Shown here: in pieces, positions 53,749-61,995 of the stretch
Numbering within the stretch: position 1 is the stretch's first letter
Layout: each line of letters begins with the position of its first letter
The notes under the pieces: generated by a model
Seen by the model: only the letters and a program-made list of their open reading frames with translations
Told to the model about the DNA's origin: nothing
Databases searched by the model: none
DNA from: Jiulongibacter sediminis
GTDB lineage: Bacteria; Bacteroidota; Bacteroidia; Cytophagales; Spirosomataceae
Assembly: GCF_001306455.1 (NCBI RefSeq)
Contig: NZ_LGTQ01000013.1
Location: 124,001 to 188,000, forward strand
Direction: 5' to 3'
Length of the DNA: 64,000 nt
Translations under genes and position numbers: made by a program

Positions 53749-54003
53749 ATGATGAACAGAAAAGACGATATCGTAATTTATCTCAATGAGGAGGACGCCA
53801 AGGTTTACGTAAAAGTACCCAAAGGACCAGAAACGCACTTTCAATTGCAAAACCTGCCTGGCAAAATTCTGCAGGAGGCTGTTCATGACAAGGGACTTCA
53901 TGATTTTGACCTCGCCGGTCTGCCTGACGGCAATTATTTCGTGATTGTAAATCAAGACGATTATATCCGGTCAAAAAAGATAGTATTGGGTTACCAACCT
54001 TGA
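53749..54003 (+). CDS. Small protein resembling a T9SS sorting domain without a signal peptide
   Basis: An 84-residue protein. It reads like a T9SS C-terminal domain: a run of short strands, GKILQEAVHDKGLHDFDLAG then LPDGNYFVIVN and a final SKKIVLGYQP, which matches the usual sLxxGxYxxxV...xKKI ending. It has no signal peptide and no N-terminal domain, so it would stay in the cytoplasm. It could be a decayed end of a secreted protein, or a free-standing homologue. The start has two ATGs three bases apart; a CATCTTTG box lies just before it. The next gene follows after six bases. Confidence 0.55.
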   Translation: MMNRKDDIVIYLNEEDAKVYVKVPKGPETHFQLQNLPGKILQEAVHDKGLHDFDLAGLPDGNYFVIVNQDDYIRSKKIVLGYQP

Positions 54004-54009
54004 TTTTTT

Positions 54010-55188
54010 ATGCTAAGCCGCCTCCCACTTCTTTATCTATTACTGATTTCCCCTCTTGTTTTCTCACAGATACAGAATTCTAAACCTGAACCTAGATTTC
54101 TACTTAAAGCCGCGGCAACTTTCAATGCTGATTTTAATTTCGAAAGCAGTACAAGCGGTCTTTTTAATGCAGAAACGGAAATCCTGTTGAACTCAAAAAA
54201 TGCCATTCGCTTGGGCATTGAGGCTTCTGCTGGCCAGACGATTAACGAAATGGAATTTAAGTTTCCTTTTTTAGCCTATCGCCGCTACTTTGAGCCAGTG
54301 ACTGGCTCAGGTGTTCCCAATTTTACAGCGGCTTATCTCGGGGCAGTTGCGTATTTAAGTGGCCGTAGCGGTGTTCCAAAGGGAGAAGAGCCAACAGTCT
54401 GGAATACTGAGTTTTTTATTACCAATCGGCCATTTCTTCCGAATAATGGATTTGGTTTTGAATATGGTCGCCAGAGTTTCGGAATCGTTGATTTTGGTGT
54501 TTTTGCCGGTATAGAAAGCCTGGATGAGAAAGTTGCAGTCAATGGAAGCAGTATCCAACTGAAAAGTGTCTTCAGTCCAATGATCCGATCCTATAATCGG
54601 TTCACTATCCCAATTGCTTTGAGTACTGACTTTTATAAGAATATTCAGGCCTATTATAAACCATCTTTTGATCGAAATAAGTTACTGAGAATAGGTCTCG
54701 ATGATGTTTTCGCTTTTTCAAAGAAAGGATTGTTTTTCCACCCCAAAATTGCTTACGAGCAAAACATCGGAAAATCATATTTCAGCGGTTTGGCAAAGGT
54801 TAGTGGCTTAATGTCTCGAGCAAAATACTATGATGTTAACGATTTTGATAGTGTAAGCGAGGTTTCTGAAAAGCCTTATTTGAATCAAATTGTAGCTTTT
54901 TTGGGTGCCGCCCAAATAAGATACTATGCTTCATCTGCTATAAAGAAAAATCAAAATTTCCTCAATGGAATCTATCTTTTCGGCGAAGCTTCAGTAGAGT
55001 CTGGTTCTATAGAGGTGAAACGTCAGTATTGGGAGTTCGAGAAGTTTTCAAATCATTTCTTAGGGGGTGGATTAGGCCTTCAGCAGCAATTATTTAACGA
55101 TTTGCTGGTTGATGCCTACATCGCAAGCGGTTTGTCCACCGGCCCGGCCCTACTTAAAGCTGGACTTGAGCTTTATTGGGTCAAGTAA
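54010..55188 (+). CDS. Predicted outer-membrane beta-barrel protein
   Basis: A 392-residue exported protein with signal peptide MLSRLPLLYLLLISPLVFSQ. The rest alternates short aromatic strands (FLAYRRYFEPV, GFGFEYGRQSFGIVDFGVFAGI, FTIPIALSTDFYKNIQAYY) and ends LLKAGLELYWVK, an aromatic C-terminal strand common in outer-membrane barrels. I do not recognise a family. It converges on gmk with a one-base gap. Confidence 0.7.
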   Translation: MLSRLPLLYLLLISPLVFSQIQNSKPEPRFLLKAAATFNADFNFESSTSGLFNAETEILLNSKNAIRLGIEASAGQTINEMEFKFPFLAYRRYFEPVTGSGVPNFTAAYLGAVAYLSGRSGVPKGEEPTVWNTEFFITNRPFLPNNGFGFEYGRQSFGIVDFGVFAGIESLDEKVAVNGSSIQLKSVFSPMIRSYNRFTIPIALSTDFYKNIQAYYKPSFDRNKLLRIGLDDVFAFSKKGLFFHPKIAYEQNIGKSYFSGLAKVSGLMSRAKYYDVNDFDSVSEVSEKPYLNQIVAFLGAAQIRYYASSAIKKNQNFLNGIYLFGEASVESGSIEVKRQYWEFEKFSNHFLGGGLGLQQQLFNDLLVDAYIASGLSTGPALLKAGLELYWVK

Positions 55189-55189
55189 C

Positions 55190-55789
55190 CTAGACTTCAG
55201 TCGGCTTTTCTTTGAGTTCTAGCTCTTCGTTGTTGAAGGAGTCGTAAAGCTTCTCCGCCTTTTCGAGTGATTCTTCCAGATTGTCATTGAGTAAAATGAC
55301 ATCAAACTGGTCTTTGAAAGTCATCTCAAATTTAACTTTGAAAAGTCTTTTTGAGAGACTGTCTTCGGTTTCGGTGCCGCGTTCTCTTAATCTTTTTTCG
55401 AGTTCTTCTTCAGAAGGTACTTTCACAAAAATGGCTAAGGCTTTGTCACCAAAGTATTTTTTGAGCTTTAAGCCACCTTTAACATCGACATCGAAAATGA
55501 CGTTTTTACCCTCGTTCCAGAGTCGATTGACCTCAGACTTTAATGTGCCGTAATAGCCACCAGGGTATACTTCTTCCCATTCCACAAACTGGTCTTCGTC
55601 TATACGTCTTCTGAAGTCTTCAATACTCAGGAAGTAGTAATCTTTTCCATCAATCTCATTTCTACCCCTGCGATCTCTGGTACATGCAGAGATGGAGAAC
55701 CCAAGGTCGTCACGGTTTGCCAAAAGGTGCTTTACGATAGTGGTTTTTCCTGATCCGGAAGGTGCCGAGAAAATAATGGCTTTACCCAT
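55190..55789 (-). CDS. gmk: Guanylate kinase
   Basis: A 199-residue kinase that phosphorylates GMP to GDP. The P-loop is [17 protein letters not shown]; the GMP-binding region follows in [15 protein letters not shown]-like [16 protein letters not shown], then YYGTLKSEV and [12 protein letters not shown]. The length is typical. Between it and the anti-sigma gene lie a terminator and its own -7 box, so it has its own promoter. Confidence 0.96.
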   Translation of the reverse strand: MGKAIIFSAPSGSGKTTIVKHLLANRDDLGFSISACTRDRRGRNEIDGKDYYFLSIEDFRRRIDEDQFVEWEEVYPGGYYGTLKSEVNRLWNEGKNVIFDVDVKGGLKLKKYFGDKALAIFVKVPSEEELEKRLRERGTETEDSLSKRLFKVKFEMTFKDQFDVILLNDNLEESLEKAEKLYDSFNNEELELKEKPTEV

Positions 55790-55808
55790 GAGTACTTTTT
55801 TTGAGGTG

Positions 55809-55816
55809 CAAAAATA
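55809..55816 (-). promoter_or_regulatory. Putative -7 element of gmk
   Basis: On the minus strand, TATTTTTG matches TAnnTTTG exactly, 19 bases before the gmk start and directly after the upstream terminator hairpin. Confidence 0.45.
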
Positions 55817-55849
55817 GAAAAATCCATCGAAACGGATTTCGATGGATTT
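55815..55849 (-). terminator. Terminator of the sigma/anti-sigma operon
   Basis: Thirteen-base perfect stem AAATCCATCGAAA (55820-55832) and TTTCGATGGATTT (55837-55849) with a 4-base loop. On the minus strand it is followed by a T-rich run that overlaps the gmk -7 box. Confidence 0.85.
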
Positions 55850-55870
55850 CAGGAATTACCAAGTTCTATT

Positions 55871-56188
55871 TCAGAAATAAATGTCAATCAGCTTGATTTC
55901 GGCTACCAGCAATAGCAAAAGTAGCGAAGCCACTGAGAGCTTTGATTTAATTTGAGAGATCGTCTGCTCGGGGCAACACTTCTTCTCAATTTTAGCATTC
56001 AAAGCATGTTTTATACTTTTTTGAAGTTCTTCTCCTTCAATACACGGCAGGCATCGGTTCATTTCTGTTTTGTAATGCTGCATCTCTTCAGGGGTGGCTG
56101 ATCCGTCTAAAACTGCCTGGATCATCTCCATACATCGCTCATGATTTTCACAATGATGTTTCAGGCCATCCTTTAATTCCTCACTCAT
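55871..56188 (-). CDS. Anti-sigma factor with zinc-finger-like motif
   Basis: A 105-residue membrane protein. An N-terminal cytoplasmic part with His and Cys clusters (HHCENHERC, then HYKTEMNRCLPCIEGEEL) resembles the zinc anti-sigma domain. One membrane helix near the C-terminus (LSVASLLLLLLVAEIKLIDIYF) follows. It lies 32 bases after the sigma gene, so it likely controls it. A hairpin terminator ends the operon. Confidence 0.82.
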   Translation of the reverse strand: MSEELKDGLKHHCENHERCMEMIQAVLDGSATPEEMQHYKTEMNRCLPCIEGEELQKSIKHALNAKIEKKCCPEQTISQIKSKLSVASLLLLLLVAEIKLIDIYF

Positions 56189-56220
56189 TTCAAAAAAAAG
56201 TTAATCATTTAATCAAAGAA

Positions 56221-56817
56221 CTACCGCAGCTCCTTGTATCCCATGTTTGTAGCGTAAGAACGCAACTTCTCTTTCAATAAGTTCCGAGCTCTGTGTAATC
56301 TGGACCTTACCGTTCCGATAGGGATGTCCAAAATCTTGGCCATCTCTTCATAGGTAAAACCTTCAATATCACAAAGGATGATCACCGTTCTAAAGTCTAC
56401 CGGCAGCCCGTTAAGTGCCCGTGTTACTTCATCACCAATCAGGTCTTGAACCATTTCTGTTCTCAAATCCACCGTACCGTTGTATTGAGGCTCATCGGCG
56501 GAGTTGTAAATGGTCTCTACTTCCTGATAATCAACCTTTGCAGGCTCCTTACTCTTTTTACGATAGTCGTTAATGAAAGAGTTTTTCAGGATTCGGAACA
56601 GCCAAGCCTTCGCGTTGGTTCCTTTTTGAAATGAATTAATAAATCTAAATGCCTTTAAATAAGTATCCTGTACCAAGTCATTGGCGTCATCTTCGTCGTT
56701 TGTCAGGCGATAAGCGAAGTTGTACATCGAGTCAATGTGAGGCATAAATTCAGAATTAAATATGCCGTATCGTTCGGTGTCACTGTAGGTCGGTTTTTTC
56801 TCCAATACTGCTTCCAT
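56221..56817 (-). CDS. ECF RNA polymerase sigma factor
   Basis: A 198-residue extracytoplasmic-function sigma factor. Region 2 reads HIDSMYNFAYRLTNDEDDANDLVQDTYLKAFRF and region 4 GFTYEEMAKILDIPIGTVRSRLHRARNLLKEKL, with the DNA-reading helix IGTVRSRLHRAR. I chose the ATG at 56817 (MEAVLEKKPTYSD); the frame to 56994 adds a non-conserved cysteine-rich stretch. It leads the operon with its anti-sigma. Confidence 0.94.
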   Translation of the reverse strand: MEAVLEKKPTYSDTERYGIFNSEFMPHIDSMYNFAYRLTNDEDDANDLVQDTYLKAFRFINSFQKGTNAKAWLFRILKNSFINDYRKKSKEPAKVDYQEVETIYNSADEPQYNGTVDLRTEMVQDLIGDEVTRALNGLPVDFRTVIILCDIEGFTYEEMAKILDIPIGTVRSRLHRARNLLKEKLRSYATNMGYKELR

Positions 56818-56908
56818 GTCGTTTCCTGTTTCTAAGTTAGTCACTTTTTCATCTAAACCTGCGGATGTTGATAAAGTGTATTTAATGTATCTACATCTAA
56901 TTCTTATT

Positions 56909-56939
56909 CGAAGATAGTTACAAATGATTGTAAAACAAA
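56909..56939 (-). promoter_or_regulatory. Putative promoter of the sigma/anti-sigma operon
   Basis: On the minus strand, TTTG (56939-56936), a 19-base spacer and TATCTTCG (56916-56909, one mismatch to TAnnTTTG). A nearby TACATTTG at 56943-56936 is an exact alternative -7. The operon may also be driven by its own sigma factor, whose motif is unknown. Confidence 0.4.
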
Positions 56940-57037
56940 TGTATATACATCTATTTTCTACGAATGGCCTTTTTTTCATGATTAATGGCCTCAATTCCGC
57001 ATCTTTGTAATTCTCAAAACGTCAAAAACAATACCTT

Positions 57038-57586
57038 ATGAGTACAAAATGGTCTGATATGCCAGAATTGCCGAATTTCTTTGATCGCTACATCCGTAAA
57101 GTGGACGATATGCCACTTATGACGGCTTTAAGGCATTACAGCCCGGCTGTCATCTTGTCTGATTTGTCGGCTTTGAATGCTCTTGGTGATCAGGTTTATG
57201 CTCCCGGTAAATGGACAATCAAGGTGATCATACAACATATGATTGATACAGAAAGAATCATGACTTACAGAGCACTCTGCTTTGCCAGAAATGAAAAAGG
57301 TCAGTTGCCCGGCTTTGCAGAAGACGAGTATGCTGCCAGTTCAGATCCCTCAGTCAGAACATTGGATGAACTTCTTGAGGAATGGACGGTTCTGAGAAAT
57401 TCTACGCTGCATCTTTTTGACTCTTTTTCGGATGAAATGTTACAGAAAAAGGGAAATGCAAATGGCATTGAAATTAGTGTAATGGCACTTGGCTTTGTGA
57501 TTTGCGGTCATCCTATTCATCATCAACAGGTTGTAAAAGAACGTTATTACCCACTTTTGGGTAGTGCCTTAAATACGGAATTATAA
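57038..57586 (+). CDS. DinB family protein
   Basis: A 182-residue four-helix-bundle protein of the DinB/YfiT superfamily. The metal histidines appear in VIIQHMIDTERIM and ICGHPIHHQQVVKERYY. Relatives act as thiol- or metal-dependent transferases of low-molecular-weight thiols. The substrate is unknown. It is followed 15 bases later by rluF. Confidence 0.92.
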   Translation: MSTKWSDMPELPNFFDRYIRKVDDMPLMTALRHYSPAVILSDLSALNALGDQVYAPGKWTIKVIIQHMIDTERIMTYRALCFARNEKGQLPGFAEDEYAASSDPSVRTLDELLEEWTVLRNSTLHLFDSFSDEMLQKKGNANGIEISVMALGFVICGHPIHHQQVVKERYYPLLGSALNTEL

Positions 57587-57601
57587 GCTTATCGGTTGGT
57601 T

Positions 57602-58318
57602 ATGACCAGAATAAATAAATATCTGAGTGAAATAGGCTACTGCTCTCGCCGTGAGGCCGATAAGTTAATAGAGCAGGGGAGAGTGACAATTAACGGAAAG
57701 GTGCCTGAAATGGGGACAAAAATCGCTGATGGAGATGAGGTGGCAGTTGACGGTAAGCTTGTTTCAAAACCGAAGGATGATTTCATTTATATTGCCTTGA
57801 ATAAGCCTGTTGGTATTGTGTGTACTACTGATACTCGTGTTGAGAAAAACAATATTGTTGATTTTGTCAATCATCCTAAACGTATTTTTCCAATAGGAAG
57901 ACTTGATAAGCCAAGCGAGGGTTTGATTTTTCTAACCAATGACGGCGATATGGTCAATAAGATTTTACGGGCCCGAAATAATCATGAGAAAGAATATCTG
58001 GTGACGGTCAATAAGCCGGTTACCCGCGAATTTATCTACAAAATGAGTAATGGTGTGCCTATACTGGATACCGTTACCCGAAAATGTAAGGTAGAAAAAA
58101 TTGGGCCTTTCGAATTCAAAATTGTTTTGACTCAAGGATTGAATCGTCAGATACGGAGAATGTGCGAGTATCTTGATTACCGTGTTACTAGGCTCAAAAG
58201 AGTCAGAATTATGAATATCAAACTGGATATTCCCACAGGTAAGTGGCGGTATTTTACGAAAGAAGAACTGGCAGAGATTAACAGGCTAACGGCTGGGTCC
58301 GCCAAAACTTTTAATTAG
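57602..58318 (+). CDS. rluF: 23S rRNA pseudouridine synthase RluF type
   Basis: A 238-residue enzyme of the RsuA/RluB/RluF group. An S4 domain ([26 protein letters not shown]) is followed by the catalytic domain with Asp102 in [18 protein letters not shown], and [14 protein letters not shown]. The length and S4-first layout fit RluF, which modifies U2604 of 23S rRNA. The start at 57602 is preferred over a TTG six bases upstream. Confidence 0.92.
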   Translation: MTRINKYLSEIGYCSRREADKLIEQGRVTINGKVPEMGTKIADGDEVAVDGKLVSKPKDDFIYIALNKPVGIVCTTDTRVEKNNIVDFVNHPKRIFPIGRLDKPSEGLIFLTNDGDMVNKILRARNNHEKEYLVTVNKPVTREFIYKMSNGVPILDTVTRKCKVEKIGPFEFKIVLTQGLNRQIRRMCEYLDYRVTRLKRVRIMNIKLDIPTGKWRYFTKEELAEINRLTAGSAKTFN

Positions 58319-59622
58319 TCATAAATATGCTTTGATGGAATTCTGATTAGTAGAGCGAAGCCGATAATAAATAGTACCAAAATCAGTAAAACTGAGTTTC
58401 TCATACTTCCGGTCTGTTGAATGATAAAACCAAAAAGGAATGTACCTAAAGCAGTTGCAAGACGCTCACTAACGTCGTAGAAACTAAAGTAAGAGGCTGT
58501 ATCCGTTGTATTTTCAGGAATTAGCTTAGCGTAGGTTGACCTGGAAAGTGATTGAATTCCACCCATAACTAATCCAACCACTGCGGCAATTACATAAAAC
58601 TGTTCTGCCGTGGTGCAAAAATAAGCAGCCAGTGGTACTGTAGCCCATATGGCAATTTCTATTCTCAGGGCGATGGTGTTTCCGAATTTTTTTGAGAAAA
58701 ATGAGGCCAAAAAAGAACCTGGAATGGCAACTAATTGAATTAATAATATAGTAATGATCAGTCCCTGAGTAGGAATGTGTAGTTCTTTGTCAGCAAATAG
58801 AGCAGCAACATAAATAACGGTCATCACTCCCATGTCATAGACAAAAAAGGCTGCTAGAAAACGCTTCAAAAGAGGCATCGTTCTCACCTCTTTAAACACT
58901 GTCTTCAATTCTTTAAAGCCCTGTGCTATCCAGGAAAACTTGAATTTATTGGTCTTTTGATCTTTTGGTAAATAATAAAAGGGTATCTGAGCGAAAAGTG
59001 CCCACCAGACACCAACAGTAATAAAGGCGATTCTGGAGGTAAAGCCGGAGTCAGAATCTGCCTGAGTAAGACCGAACAGCTCAGGCTTCATAATCATGGC
59101 CAGATTGAAAATCAACAATAAAACCGAGCCCACGTAACCGTAGGAAAAGCCTTTGGCCGAGACTTTATCAAAACGATCCTCCGTAACTATATCCGGTAGA
59201 AAACTATTGTAAAAAACCACGGAACCACCCCAGCCAATCAGTGAAAGACCAAAGGCAATAACCGCCATGGTGATATTGTCTTTAGTGAAAAAGTAGAAAT
59301 AAGCACAGCTGGCTGACCCTAGATAGCAGAAGAACTTCATGAAAAACTTTCTTCGGCCACTATAATCAGCGATGGAAGTCAGAATCGGGCTTAGCACAAC
59401 TAAAATCAGTGTAGCTATTGAAAGTGTATAAGAATATACGACATCATTATTCACGTCAAAACCGAGAAAATTAATCATGTCACCACCGTCTTTATTAACC
59501 GCAGTAGCGTGATAATAGATGGGGAAAATGACTGAGGTGATTACCAGATTATGAACTGAGTTTGCCCAGTCATACATGCACCAGGCGTTAATCACTTTTT
59601 TCTGATTTTTCAGAAACTCCAT
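58315..59622 (-). CDS. UMF1-type MFS transporter
   Basis: A 435-residue transporter of the UMF1/Atg22-like group with about 12 membrane helices. It starts [24 protein letters not shown], with [21 protein letters not shown] between helices 2 and 3, and [25 protein letters not shown] in the second half, all characteristic of this group. Substrates are unknown; Atg22 exports amino acids from vacuoles. It converges with a 4-base overlap on rluF. Confidence 0.9.
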   Translation of the reverse strand: MEFLKNQKKVINAWCMYDWANSVHNLVITSVIFPIYYHATAVNKDGGDMINFLGFDVNNDVVYSYTLSIATLILVVLSPILTSIADYSGRRKFFMKFFCYLGSASCAYFYFFTKDNITMAVIAFGLSLIGWGGSVVFYNSFLPDIVTEDRFDKVSAKGFSYGYVGSVLLLIFNLAMIMKPELFGLTQADSDSGFTSRIAFITVGVWWALFAQIPFYYLPKDQKTNKFKFSWIAQGFKELKTVFKEVRTMPLLKRFLAAFFVYDMGVMTVIYVAALFADKELHIPTQGLIITILLIQLVAIPGSFLASFFSKKFGNTIALRIEIAIWATVPLAAYFCTTAEQFYVIAAVVGLVMGGIQSLSRSTYAKLIPENTTDTASYFSFYDVSERLATALGTFLFGFIIQQTGSMRNSVLLILVLFIIGFALLIRIPSKHIYD

Positions 59623-59681
59623 GGGGTAGGGTTAGATTTGAAAAGGTCTGGCAAGATAAGGGATATTCTTTATAAACAACT

Positions 59682-59702
59682 TTATCTGGAAGGGCCAGAT
59701 AA
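59682..59702. repeat. Inverted repeat in the divergent UMF1-phosphodiesterase gap
   Basis: TTATCTGG (59682-59689) and CCAGATAA (59695-59702) with a 5-base spacer form a perfect 8-base dyad. It lies about 50 bases before the phosphodiesterase ATG and could be an operator or a small hairpin. Confidence 0.5.
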
Positions 59703-59751
59703 TTTTAAAGGACAATCAAACGAAATGTAAAGAGTGTACGTTGGTTTGAAG

Positions 59752-60579
59752 ATGCGTTTAAGTGTTATCCTTCTTCTAATTTTCAATTTTAGTTGTCAAA
59801 AGTTTGAAAACTTCCCCGAGGTTTTTACCGACGAAGGCCGGACTTTGCTTTTAGCTCACCGTGGCGGTGGAGATGGTCTGCACCCTGAAAACAGCTTTGC
59901 TGCAGCTCGTAAAGGTCTAAAGGTATTAGACGGGATTGAACTCGATATTCAGGTCAGTGCCGATGGTACACTTTGGATGGCTCATGATGCCGATTTGCCT
60001 GATTGTGAATTAGGGAAGTTTAATTGCTTTAGTCAGCATACTGACCAGGAAATAACCGATCTTTCTAAATGTCACGGGAAGGATTATGCACCGGGTCAAT
60101 TGGAGGACGTTCTTGAGATCGCTACCCGAAATTATCCGGATGCGGTAATTTCTTTAGACGTAAAGCCATGGTTTCCCTGCTCGCTCGGAGACGTCTTTAT
60201 ACATGCTAAAATGAAAGAGCTGGCAGATGAATTAGCTTTATTGGCAAGTAGACATCAGTTGGGAAGTCAAATCTTTGTAGAATCTGAAAGTGTAACTTTT
60301 TTGAAATACATCAAAGAGGTTAGCTCTCAGATTGAATGTCATATTCTTGCCTTTTCTGATTTGGAAAAAGCAGGTTTGGAGGCTTTGAGAAATGGTTTGG
60401 ACGGAGTTTCCTATAAGTTTGATCCGGATGAAGAAATCGATCTGGAACCTTTGAAGGCCAAGGGCTTGACCATCCAACTCTGGACGGTCAACACCCCGGA
60501 AAGTCTACAGAAAGCTTTGGCACTGGAGCCACGTACCATTCAAACCGATAATCTCCAATTGCAGGAATTTATGCCATAA
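59752..60579 (+). CDS. Glycerophosphodiester phosphodiesterase, lipoprotein
   Basis: A 275-residue lipoprotein (lipobox IFNFSC, Cys15) with a GDPD domain. The catalytic residues are clear: LLAHRGGG (His36), HPENSFAAA, DGIELDIQVSADG with Glu-Asp metal ligands and MAHDADLPD with the second histidine. It hydrolyses glycerophosphodiesters such as those from phospholipid breakdown, in the periplasm. I chose the ATG at 59752; a GTG 18 bases upstream would extend the signal peptide. Its last 11 bases overlap the end of proB. Confidence 0.9.
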   Translation: MRLSVILLLIFNFSCQKFENFPEVFTDEGRTLLLAHRGGGDGLHPENSFAAARKGLKVLDGIELDIQVSADGTLWMAHDADLPDCELGKFNCFSQHTDQEITDLSKCHGKDYAPGQLEDVLEIATRNYPDAVISLDVKPWFPCSLGDVFIHAKMKELADELALLASRHQLGSQIFVESESVTFLKYIKEVSSQIECHILAFSDLEKAGLEALRNGLDGVSYKFDPDEEIDLEPLKAKGLTIQLWTVNTPESLQKALALEPRTIQTDNLQLQEFMP

Positions 60580-61339
60580 TACGTGTTCCTACTTCGAGAC
60601 CGTGAACTATATCAAGAATGACGTTTTCGCGGTTTCCATTTGCAATAATCGTCGGGATATTCTTTTTGGCAGCGTTTTTTGCCACATTTAGTTTAGATGC
60701 CATACCCCCACGGCCTTCCCCTTCCTCTTTTTCTTTGTCATTTACAAATTTCTCAACGTCCTGACTAACGTGAACGGTTTTTATCAGGCGGGTGTGCTCA
60801 TCTTCGGGGTCACCGTCATAAAGGCCATCAGTACTGGTCAGTAGAATGAGCATATCAGCATCAATAAGTTCGGCAACTAAACTTGCCAGTTCATCATTAT
60901 CAGAGAACATTGATTTTGTGACCGAAACCGCATCATCTTCATTGGCTATAGGAATGACGCCTTCGGCCAGTAATCCTTCATAGCAGGTAATCATGTTTTC
61001 ACGGTGGACTCCCGGGTTGAAGTCGTTTTTTGTAGCCAAAACCTGGGCACAGTTCAGACCATAATCCCTGAAGAAATTATAATAAAGACGCATCATCCGA
61101 GGCTGGCCCACGGCAGAGTAAACCTGTCTTTTTTGATCTTTATCTTTGATTTTAATTCGGCCAAGTACCTCTCTGCCGGCAATAACAGAACCGGATGAGA
61201 CAAGAACGCAGATTACGTTTTCTTCAAAGAGCTCGGCAACTTGTTTTACTAAATTGTGGAGAATAGGCCTTACAATTCGATTGGCTTTGTTGGTCATCAC
61301 GTTGGTGCCAACTTTAATAACGATTCGTTTGTCGTACAT
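60569..61339 (-). CDS. proB: Glutamate 5-kinase without PUA domain
   Basis: A 256-residue proline-synthesis enzyme that phosphorylates glutamate. It starts YDKRIVIKVGTNVM, with LVSSGSVIAGREVLG, PIANEDDAVSV, LLTSTDGLYDGDP, GRGGMASKLNVAKNAAK and TIIANGNREN. It stops after the amino-acid-kinase domain, lacking the ~100-residue C-terminal PUA domain found in E. coli ProB. The open frame extends to 61564 by reading through tRNA-Ser, which is an artefact. No proA lies beside it. Confidence 0.92.
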   Translation of the reverse strand: MYDKRIVIKVGTNVMTNKANRIVRPILHNLVKQVAELFEENVICVLVSSGSVIAGREVLGRIKIKDKDQKRQVYSAVGQPRMMRLYYNFFRDYGLNCAQVLATKNDFNPGVHRENMITCYEGLLAEGVIPIANEDDAVSVTKSMFSDNDELASLVAELIDADMLILLTSTDGLYDGDPEDEHTRLIKTVHVSQDVEKFVNDKEKEEGEGRGGMASKLNVAKNAAKKNIPTIIANGNRENVILDIVHGLEVGTRIMA

Positions 61340-61393
61340 GATTTTAATATACTGATCACAGCAAGTTTTGGTTGAATTACTCAGTAGGGGGTG

Positions 61394-61410
61394 ATCAAAA
61401 AGTTTTTGAT
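61394..61410. repeat. Perfect short inverted repeat upstream of proB
   Basis: ATCAAAAA at 61394-61401 and TTTTTGAT at 61403-61410 flank a single G, a perfect 17-base dyad 55 bases before the proB ATG. It could be a regulatory site, since no clear TAnnTTTG box is seen for proB. Confidence 0.45.
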
Positions 61411-61412
61411 GA

Positions 61413-61442
61413 AAAGAAAAAAGACGCCGTCCCCTGACGACG
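61413..61442 (-). terminator. Intrinsic terminator of tRNA-Ser
   Basis: On the minus strand, CGTCGTC (61442-61436), AGGG loop, GACGGCG (61431-61425), one wobble, then a T-rich run. It lies about 40 bases downstream of the tRNA. Confidence 0.7.
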
Positions 61443-61483
61443 ATCGGGAGTGATGGAATATCAGTCCCATTGTGAATAAAATG

Positions 61484-61570
61484 CAGAGAGGAAGGGATTC
61501 GAACCCTCGATACGCTTGCACGTATACACGCTTTCCAGGCGTGCTCCTTCAACCACTCGGACACCTCTCT
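61484..61570 (-). tRNA. tRNA-Ser(GGA)
   Basis: An 87-base tRNA read on the minus strand. The acceptor stem is AGAGAGG/CCTCTCT with discriminator G. The D arm is TCC...GGA with the GTGGTT loop. The anticodon stem CACGC/GCGTG carries the loop CTGGAAA, anticodon GGA. The long variable arm TACG/CGTA defines serine. The T arm has GGTTCGAATCC. No 3' CCA is encoded. A terminator follows and proB lies downstream on the same strand. Translations of this tRNA ([15 protein letters not shown]-type) are artefacts. Confidence 0.97.
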
Positions 61571-61596
61571 GTATCGGGCTGCAAAGTAAACGCTTT
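61495..61596. repeat. Direct repeat copy A (tRNA-Ser body plus upstream flank)
   Basis: Covers the tRNA-Ser from its T-loop to the 5' end and 26 bases of upstream flank (GTATCGGGCTGCAAAGTAAA and CGCTTT). It is repeated in the same orientation at 61902-62021 with only a CG-to-GC swap in the T-loop and an 18-base insertion. Confidence 0.9.
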
Positions 61597-61626
61597 CTTT
61601 TTACAACAGAAACTGATTGAAGAGCT

Positions 61627-61875
61627 TTAGTCAATAATTTTATTTGATTTGAGCCAGTTTCGACCTTCAAGGGATTTGAAAAATTGTTCTCGTTGATAAG
61701 CCTCTGATCGGGTAATGAATTCTTCTTTGTAATGGAGGGTGAAAGGCTTTCTAGCTTTTGTACTTTTCACTTTCCCGGCATTATGCTTTCTAATTCTTTC
61801 GTCCAGATTTTGAGTTTGTCCAAAATAGAATCCCTGATCTTTTTTTGATCTTAAGATGTAAGTGAAGTAAGGCAA
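61627..61875 (-). CDS. GIY-YIG nuclease-family small protein
   Basis: An 82-residue single-domain GIY-YIG protein. The motif residues are visible: YFTYILRSKKDQGFYFGQTQ (GIY as TYI, YIG as YFG), DERIRKHNAGKVKSTK with the arginine and histidine, EEFITRSEAYQREQFFKS with the glutamate, and GRNWLKSNK. This is the UPF0213-like type. No ATG precedes the domain; the best start is TTG at 61875 (first residues MPYFTYIL). A GTG further up, at 61989, would fuse it to a translated tRNA sequence, as in similar Bacteroidota database entries I recall. It lies between intact and broken copies of tRNA-Ser. Confidence 0.85.
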   Translation of the reverse strand: MPYFTYILRSKKDQGFYFGQTQNLDERIRKHNAGKVKSTKARKPFTLHYKEEFITRSEAYQREQFFKSLEGRNWLKSNKIID

Positions 61876-61901
61876 GTGGGATAGTTTTTTAGGAGTTTCA
61901 A

Positions 61902-61995
61902 GGATTGCAACCCTCGATACGCTTGCACGTATACACGCTTTCCAGGCGTGCTCCTTTCCGCAGGATCCCGTGGACAACCACTCGGACACCTCTCT
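61902..61995 (-). pseudogene. Broken tRNA-Ser copy with D-loop insertion
   Basis: Identical to the neighbouring tRNA-Ser(GGA) from the 5' acceptor strand through the anticodon and variable arms, except for an 18-base insertion in the D-loop (61957-61974). Past the variable arm the T-loop reads GGTTGCAATCC instead of GGTTCGAATCC, and the 3' acceptor strand is lost, so the acceptor cannot close. It runs directly into the GIY-YIG gene. Confidence 0.88.

Noticed and set aside
61340-61564. N-terminal extension of proB reading [20 protein letters not shown]
   Set aside because: It is a translation of tRNA-Ser and its spacer; the real enzyme starts at 61339 with MYDKRIVIKVGTN.
61461-61670. Minus-strand frame ending in [20 protein letters not shown]
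   Set aside because: It translates the tRNA-Ser and flanks in another frame and overlaps the GIY-YIG gene; no family match is expected.
61876-61989. tRNA-derived N-terminus of the GIY-YIG protein starting at a GTG
   Set aside because: The sequence codes a broken tRNA; the domain begins at the TTG at 61875. Fusion cannot be excluded without protein data, so it is noted in the feature.
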